A stretch of 64,000 nucleotides of DNA from Microbacterium sp. XT11. Its GTDB lineage: Bacteria > Actinomycetota > Actinomycetes > Actinomycetales > Microbacteriaceae. The stretch spans positions 2,605,081 through 2,669,080 of the forward strand of contig NZ_CP013859.1 of the NCBI RefSeq assembly GCF_001513675.1, read 5' to 3'. Numbering within the stretch: position 1 is the first letter of the stretch; every line of letters starts with the position of its first letter. The notes beneath the pieces are model-generated. The model saw only the letters and a list, made by a program, of their open reading frames with translations. It ran no database searches and was not told the origin of the DNA. This document shows positions 60,285 through 64,000 of the stretch, piece by piece. Made by a program: the position numbers and the translations under genes.

Positions 60285-60692
60285 CTACTTATCGTCGGCG
60301 TCGCGCTCGAGACGCGCCCGCGTCTCCTCCGGGGTCTCGATCGCAGGCGCCTCGTCGGCCGGAGTGCGGTCTGCCAGATCCCCACCTGCCGCGTCGGCCG
60401 TGTCGGCGACCGCGTCGGTCGGCTCGACGATGCGGAGGATCGCCTGGCTGTGCACCTCGATCACGGTGCCGGGGGCGATCTCCACGAGAGCCGGGCTGTC
60501 GAGGTCGTCGTGGTCGTAGGCGACGATGGTGCCGTAGATGCCGCCCTGGAGCAGGACCTTCGCGCCCGGGACGGTCTTGGTCGCCTTCTCCTCCTGCTCG
60601 GCCTTCATCTGCTTCTGGCGCTTGCGGGTGTTGAGGAACATGAACACGATCAGCACCGCGAGGATGGGGAGCAGGATGAATTCCATGGGCAT
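60285..60692 (-). CDS. yajC: Preprotein translocase subunit YajC
   Basis: YajC is the small single-helix component of the SecDF-YajC complex. The protein is 135 aa: transmembrane helix at about residues 4-20 (EFILLPILAVLIVFMF), a basic stretch RKRQKQMK, the YajC core (GAKVLLQGGIYGTIV) and an acidic tail. ATG 60692 is used because GAAAGG lies upstream at reasonable distance; ATG 60686 is possible. Confidence 0.93.
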   Translation of the reverse strand: MPMEFILLPILAVLIVFMFLNTRKRQKQMKAEQEEKATKTVPGAKVLLQGGIYGTIVAYDHDDLDSPALVEIAPGTVIEVHSQAILRIVEPTDAVADTADAAGGDLADRTPADEAPAIETPEETRARLERDADDK

Positions 60693-60764
60693 TGCGCAAG
60701 CGCCTTTCTCAGGTGCACGCACCAGCCATTGGGCGCACAGCGTATTGGGGGAAGTCTTCAGCGA

Positions 60765-61790
60765 TTATAGGTCATCCAGACGGAGCGTCCCGTCGGGATG
60801 CGGGAATCCGAGGTGCGCATACGCTTCGGGCATGGCCACCCGCCCTCGCGGGGTGCGACCGAGGAATCCGATGCGGACGAGATAGGGCTCGACCACGCTC
60901 TCCACGGTCTCGGCCTCCTCGCCGACGGCGACAGCGAGCGTGCTGAGGCCCACCGGCCCCCCGCGGAACCTCCGCACCAGCGCATCGAGCACCGCACGAT
61001 CGAGACGATCGAGTCCGATGGGGTCGACGTCGTACAGGTCCAGAGCCGCTCGGACGTCGGCGAGCGTCGCGGCTCCCCCGCCGTGCACGAGCGCGTAGTC
61101 GCGCACGCGCCGCAGAAGCCGGTTCGCGATACGGGGGGTGCCACGCGAGCGGCGCGCGATCTCCGACAGCGAGTCCGGCGGCAACTCGACGCCGAGCACG
61201 AGAGCCGAACGCTCGATCACCTTCTCGAGCTCGTTCTGTTCATAGAACTCGAGGTGACCGGTGAACCCGAAGCGGTCGCGCAGAGGATTGGGCAGGAGGC
61301 CGGAGCGCGTGGTCGCACCGACGAGCGTGAACGGCGCGAGCTCCAGCGGGATGCTGGTGGCTCCGGCTCCCTTGCCGACCATGATGTCGATGCGGAAGTC
61401 CTCCATCGCGAGGTACAGCATCTCCTCGGCGGACCGGGCCATGCGGTGGATCTCGTCGATGAACAGCACTTCGCCGGGAACGAGACTCGACAACAGCGCC
61501 GCCAGGTCGCCCGCGTGCTGGATGGCGGGGCCGCTGGACAGGCGGAGGGGGCGCTCGCTCTCGTGCGCGACGATCATCGCGAGAGTCGTCTTGCCCAGCC
61601 CCGGAGGTCCGGCGAGGAGGATGTGGTCGGCCGGCCGCCCTTGGATGCGGGCGGCGTCGAGGAGCAGCTGCAGCTGCCCTCGCACCTTCTGCTGCCCCAC
61701 GAACTCGTCGAGTCGCGTGGGGCGCAGGGCACCCTCGATCGCGAGTTCGACCTCGTCGACCGGCTCGGCGGCGTCGCGGGCCTCAGACAC
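60765..61790 (-). CDS. ruvB: Holliday junction branch migration ATPase RuvB
   Basis: RuvB is the hexameric motor that drives branch migration with RuvA. The protein is 341 aa. Walker [10 protein letters not shown] lies near residue 61, Walker [10 protein letters not shown] near 110, sensor 1 VGATTRSG near 158 and the winged-helix C-terminus ends the protein. The GTG at 61790 overlaps ruvA by 8 bp. The longer frame upstream lies inside ruvA and is rejected. Confidence 0.97.
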   Translation of the reverse strand: MSEARDAAEPVDEVELAIEGALRPTRLDEFVGQQKVRGQLQLLLDAARIQGRPADHILLAGPPGLGKTTLAMIVAHESERPLRLSSGPAIQHAGDLAALLSSLVPGEVLFIDEIHRMARSAEEMLYLAMEDFRIDIMVGKGAGATSIPLELAPFTLVGATTRSGLLPNPLRDRFGFTGHLEFYEQNELEKVIERSALVLGVELPPDSLSEIARRSRGTPRIANRLLRRVRDYALVHGGGAATLADVRAALDLYDVDPIGLDRLDRAVLDALVRRFRGGPVGLSTLAVAVGEEAETVESVVEPYLVRIGFLGRTPRGRVAMPEAYAHLGFPHPDGTLRLDDL

Positions 61791-62382
61791 GAGCCGGCCC
61801 CAGGAGTGCGAGCGTGCGGCGCAGGAGCGGAGCGACCGCCGCCTTCTCGGCGTCCGTCGCATCGGCAGCGGTCTGCGCCGCTGCCTCTGCGGCGACCTTC
61901 TCCGACCAGCCGAGGCCGACGAGAGCCGCGATGACCTGGTCGACGACGCCACCGTCGCTTGCCGGTGCCGCGGCAGGCGCGGACGCGTGGACCTTGCCTG
62001 CGAGCTGCAGGACGATGAGCTTGGCCGTCTTCGGCCCGATGCCGGAGACGCGACGGAACGGTGCGTCGTCTTCTGCTGTCACTGCCTCGGCGATCTGGTC
62101 GACGGTGAGGTGCGAGAGAACGCCCAGCGCCGACTTGGGGCCGACGCCGGTGACTCCGATAAGGAGGCCGAAGATCTCTAGCTCGTCGCGCTCGGCGAAC
62201 CCGTAGAGCGACAGGGCGTCTTCGCGCACGATCAGACTCGTGTGCAGGCGCAGCCTCTCGCCCACGACCGCGGTGTGCGCCACGTCTCCGGGAACGGCCA
62301 CGGAGAAGCCGACGCCGCCGACATCGATGACCACATGATCCGGCGTCGTGTGCAGGACGGTGCCGTGGAGCGAGGAGATCAT
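61783..62382 (-). CDS. ruvA: Holliday junction binding protein RuvA
   Basis: RuvA binds four-way junctions and recruits RuvB. The protein is 199 aa. The OB-fold domain starts with [10 protein letters not shown], two helix-hairpin-helix motifs follow ([14 protein letters not shown] near residue 74, [13 protein letters not shown] near residue 111), and a flexible Ala-rich linker leads to the RuvB-binding domain. ATG 62382 follows GGGGGG, and a -10 hexamer sits 6 nt upstream. Confidence 0.97.
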   Translation of the reverse strand: MISSLHGTVLHTTPDHVVIDVGGVGFSVAVPGDVAHTAVVGERLRLHTSLIVREDALSLYGFAERDELEIFGLLIGVTGVGPKSALGVLSHLTVDQIAEAVTAEDDAPFRRVSGIGPKTAKLIVLQLAGKVHASAPAAAPASDGGVVDQVIAALVGLGWSEKVAAEAAAQTAADATDAEKAAVAPLLRRTLALLGPARV

Positions 62383-62388
62383 CCCCCC

Positions 62389-62394
62389 AGCCTA
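62389..62394 (-). promoter_or_regulatory. -10 element of ruvA, leaderless type
   Basis: TAGGCT, then six G residues, then the ruvA ATG. The first three bases are the TAG stop codon of ruvC. Transcription starting at the ATG is implied, giving ruvAB an internal promoter. Confidence 0.5.
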
Positions 62395-62973
62395 GACGCG
62401 GGATCGTACATACGTTCGAGCGACACGCTCGGCGTCTGCCCATGCCCGCTGTGCGGGCGTGAGCGCACCGGTCTCCCTTGCGCCGGCCCCGCCACGGCGC
62501 CATGCATGGCATAGGGCGATCGCGAGGGCGTCGGCCGCATCCGCGGGCTGGGGCGGCGCATCCAGGCGCAGGATCCGCGCGATCATGGTCTGCACCTGGC
62601 GCTTGTCCGCCGAGCCGTAGCCGGTCACCGCGGCCTTCACCTCGCTCGGAGTGTGCGTGGCGGCCGGGAGCCCTGCCTCGGCGGCCAGCAGCAGCGCGAC
62701 GCCGCTCGCCTGCGCCGTGCCCATGACGGTGTGGCTGTTCTGCTGTGCGAAGACGCGCTCGACGGCGACGGCATCCGGACGGTGGGCGTCGAGGACCTGC
62801 CGGATGCCGGCGGCGACGGCTGCGAGGCGTTCGCCGGTCGGGGCGTCGACCGGAGTGCGGATCACGCCGACGTGCACGAGGGTGCCGCGGCGCCCGCGGT
62901 CTACGTCGACGACGCCCACTCCGCACCGGGTCAGGCCAGGGTCGATGCCGAGGACGCGCAGTGAGGAGGTCAC
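62392..62973 (-). CDS. ruvC: Crossover junction endodeoxyribonuclease RuvC
   Basis: RuvC resolves Holliday junctions by paired nicks. The protein is 193 aa. The four catalytic acids fit: D11 in [10 protein letters not shown], the glutamate in AVERVF near residue 71, and two aspartates in [14 protein letters not shown] near residue 142. The start is GTG 62973. There is no separate ribosome-binding site at normal distance, and a TAGCCT -10 ends exactly 6 nt upstream, so the mRNA may be leaderless. Confidence 0.96.
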   Translation of the reverse strand: MTSSLRVLGIDPGLTRCGVGVVDVDRGRRGTLVHVGVIRTPVDAPTGERLAAVAAGIRQVLDAHRPDAVAVERVFAQQNSHTVMGTAQASGVALLLAAEAGLPAATHTPSEVKAAVTGYGSADKRQVQTMIARILRLDAPPQPADAADALAIALCHAWRRGGAGARETGALTPAQRAWADAERVARTYVRSRV

Positions 62974-62979
62974 TCCCCC

Positions 62980-62985
62980 AGGCTA
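62980..62985 (-). promoter_or_regulatory. -10 element of ruvC, leaderless type
   Basis: TAGCCT, then GGGGGA (6 nt), then the ruvC GTG. Same hexamer and spacing as rarA and hisE. Confidence 0.6.
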
Positions 62986-62992
62986 ATGACGA

Positions 62993-63032
62993 GACAGAAC
63001 CCCCGGGCGCAGGCGCGCCAAAGGGTTCTGTC
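62993..63032 (-). terminator. Terminator-like hairpin between yebC and ruvC
   Basis: This is a perfect 10-bp outer stem (GACAGAACCC / GGGTTCTGTC) enclosing an inner GGCGC/GCGCC stem. It lies 68 bp after the yebC stop and just before the ruvC -10. On the minus strand TCTCGTCATT follows. It probably separates yebC from the ruv unit. Confidence 0.65.
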
Positions 63033-63100
63033 CGTCACGGATCATGGCGGGATCGATCGGCTCGCGGCGCCCGCTCAGGGGGTCGGAGCCCACGGGCCGC

Positions 63101-63862
63101 TCAGTCCTCGTCGTTCTCCAGCTCGGCCTGCACCTCGGGCGACAGATCGAAGTTGCTGAACACGTTCTGCACGTCGTCGCTGTCCTCCAGCGCGTCGATG
63201 AGGCGGAAGACCTTGCGAGCGGTCTCGGCGTCGATCTCCACCTTGAGGTTCGGCACGAACTCGACGTCGGCCGACTCGTACTCGATGCCGGCGTCGGCCA
63301 GGGCGGTGCGCACGGTCACGAGATCCGTCGCCTCGGTGATGATCTCGAAGCCCTCGGCGTGCGGCTCGATCTCTTCCGCACCCGCTTCGAGGGCGGCCAT
63401 CATGACGTCATCCTCGGTGGTGCCCTCCGAGCCGACGACGATGACGCCCTTGCGGCTGAAGTTGTATGCCACGCTGCCCGGATCGGCGAGGGTTCCACCG
63501 TTGCGGCTGAGCGCCGTGCGCACCTCGGCCGCGGCACGGTTCTTGTTGTCGGTCAGACACTCGATCATGAGGGCGACGCCGTTCGGACCGTAGCCTTCGT
63601 ACATGATCGAGGTGTACTCGACGGCCTCGCCGCCGATCCCCGCCCCGCGCTTGATCGCGCGGTCGATGTTGTCCTTGGGGACCGAGGTCTTCTTCGCCTT
63701 GAGGACAGCGTCGAACAGGGTCGGGTTGCCCTGCAGGTCGGGGCCGCCGAGCTTGGCCGCGACCTCGATGTTCTTGATGAGCTTCGCCCACGACTTCGCA
63801 CGCTTGGCGTCGATGACGGCCTTCTTGTGCTTGGTCGTGGCCCACTTGGAATGCCCGGACAT
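63101..63862 (-). CDS. yebC: YebC/PmpR-family protein
   Basis: YebC-family proteins have been described as DNA-binding regulators (PmpR type) and, more recently, as translation factors that help ribosomes at proline-rich stretches. The protein is 253 aa with the family start [14 protein letters not shown] and later [13 protein letters not shown] near residue 68. The C-terminus is strongly acidic (ENDED). It lies between pdxT and ruvC as in most actinobacteria. A -10 TAGAAT lies at 63913-63918. Confidence 0.95.
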   Translation of the reverse strand: MSGHSKWATTKHKKAVIDAKRAKSWAKLIKNIEVAAKLGGPDLQGNPTLFDAVLKAKKTSVPKDNIDRAIKRGAGIGGEAVEYTSIMYEGYGPNGVALMIECLTDNKNRAAAEVRTALSRNGGTLADPGSVAYNFSRKGVIVVGSEGTTEDDVMMAALEAGAEEIEPHAEGFEIITEATDLVTVRTALADAGIEYESADVEFVPNLKVEIDAETARKVFRLIDALEDSDDVQNVFSNFDLSPEVQAELENDED

Positions 63863-63912
63863 AAGTCTCCGCTCGTATCGTCTGCCCAGGAGTCGCGTCC
63901 AGGGCGTCGTCC

Positions 63913-63918
63913 ATTCTA
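63913..63918 (-). promoter_or_regulatory. -10 element of yebC
   Basis: TAGAAT lies 51 bp before the yebC ATG, in the 81-bp gap after pdxT. The same hexamer precedes lgt and efp. Confidence 0.45.
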
Positions 63919-63943
63919 ACGAATCGCGAACGACTCCCCGTCG

Positions 63944-64000
63944 TCAGGCGTACGAGGCCGTGCGGGCCAAGAAGCGCTGATGGAACCGCGGCTCGCCTGC
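63944..64000 (-). CDS. pdxT: Probable C-terminal end of PdxT (pyridoxal phosphate synthase glutaminase), partial
   Basis: The last 57 bases encode an open frame ending in TGA, with the peptide AGEPRFHQRFLARTASYA. The Glu-x-Arg-Phe-His-x-x-Phe pattern resembles the C-terminus of PdxT, the glutaminase subunit of pyridoxal 5'-phosphate synthase. pdxT commonly stands directly upstream of yebC in actinobacteria. With only 18 residues the call rests mainly on gene order. Confidence 0.6.
   Translation of the reverse strand, partial: AGEPRFHQRFLARTASYA

Overview
The window is a dense stretch of high-G+C actinobacterial chromosome. It most likely comes from Microbacterium or a close Microbacteriaceae relative. 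The evidence is: G+C near 70%; frequent GTG starts with 4-bp GTGA/ATGA stop-start overlaps; actinobacterial order (pdxT-yebC-ruvC-ruvA-ruvB-yajC-secD-secF-rel; alaS-ruvX-mltG-aroE-aroC-aroK-aroB-aroQ-efp-nusB; pyrR-pyrB-pyrC-orf-carA-carB-pyrF-gmk-rpoZ-metK-priA-fmt-rsmB-rpe-his-trp-lgt-gltBD); an actinobacterial-type mIHF domain fused to guanylate kinase; and a NamH-type enzyme, which fits the N-glycolyl muramic acid known from Microbacterium cell walls. Nearly everything is on the minus strand; five genes are on the plus strand (34851, 46761, 47207, 53216, 54643). The window is core housekeeping and biosynthesis. I see no phage, insertion sequence, CRISPR array, tRNA or rRNA, and no gene-free gap over about 230 bp.

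Reading down the minus strand from 64000. A pdxT tail and yebC are followed by Holliday-junction processing (ruvC, ruvA, ruvB), the SecDF-YajC translocase accessory, and the stringent-response enzyme Rel. An orphan AbiEi-like gene converges on rel and overlaps it. Next comes a DUF349 coiled-coil gene, divergent from an assimilatory nitrite reductase operon (nirB, nirD, cobA and a HemD fused to a winged helix). A GlnR-like box precedes nirB. A formate/nitrite-family channel lies opposite, separated by a perfect 17-bp terminator stem. rarA, rpsD, a small membrane protein and alaS-ruvX-mltG lead into the shikimate genes aroE, aroC, aroK, aroB, aroQ, then efp and nusB.

From 33213 down: a SWIM-SNF2 helicase, NamH, then a translationally coupled pyrimidine operon. 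The pyrR leader carries a good match to a PyrR-binding RNA loop. The operon includes a conserved one-helix membrane protein of unknown role and ends in pyrF and mIHF-Gmk. rpoZ, metK, PriA (without its ATPase motif), fmt, rsmB and rpe follow, then hisE, hisG, hisF, hisI. These run directly into a Trp-associated membrane protein, a small HGxxPAAW protein, trpC, trpB, trpA, lgt and glutamate synthase gltB/gltD (gltD truncated by the window edge).

Three things stand out. Two expected genes are missing from their usual slots: trpE between hisI and the Trp-associated membrane gene, and coaBC between rpoZ and metK. Many starts share a TAGNNT -10 element, and six genes have a -10 hexamer exactly 6-7 nt before the start codon, implying leaderless mRNAs. 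In two of these (lgt, ruvA) the -10 begins with the upstream gene's TAG stop codon. I found no clearly new multi-gene system; the best unknowns are the SWIM-SNF2 gene, the orphan AbiEi-like gene with a hairpin over its start, and the membrane protein inside the pyr operon.
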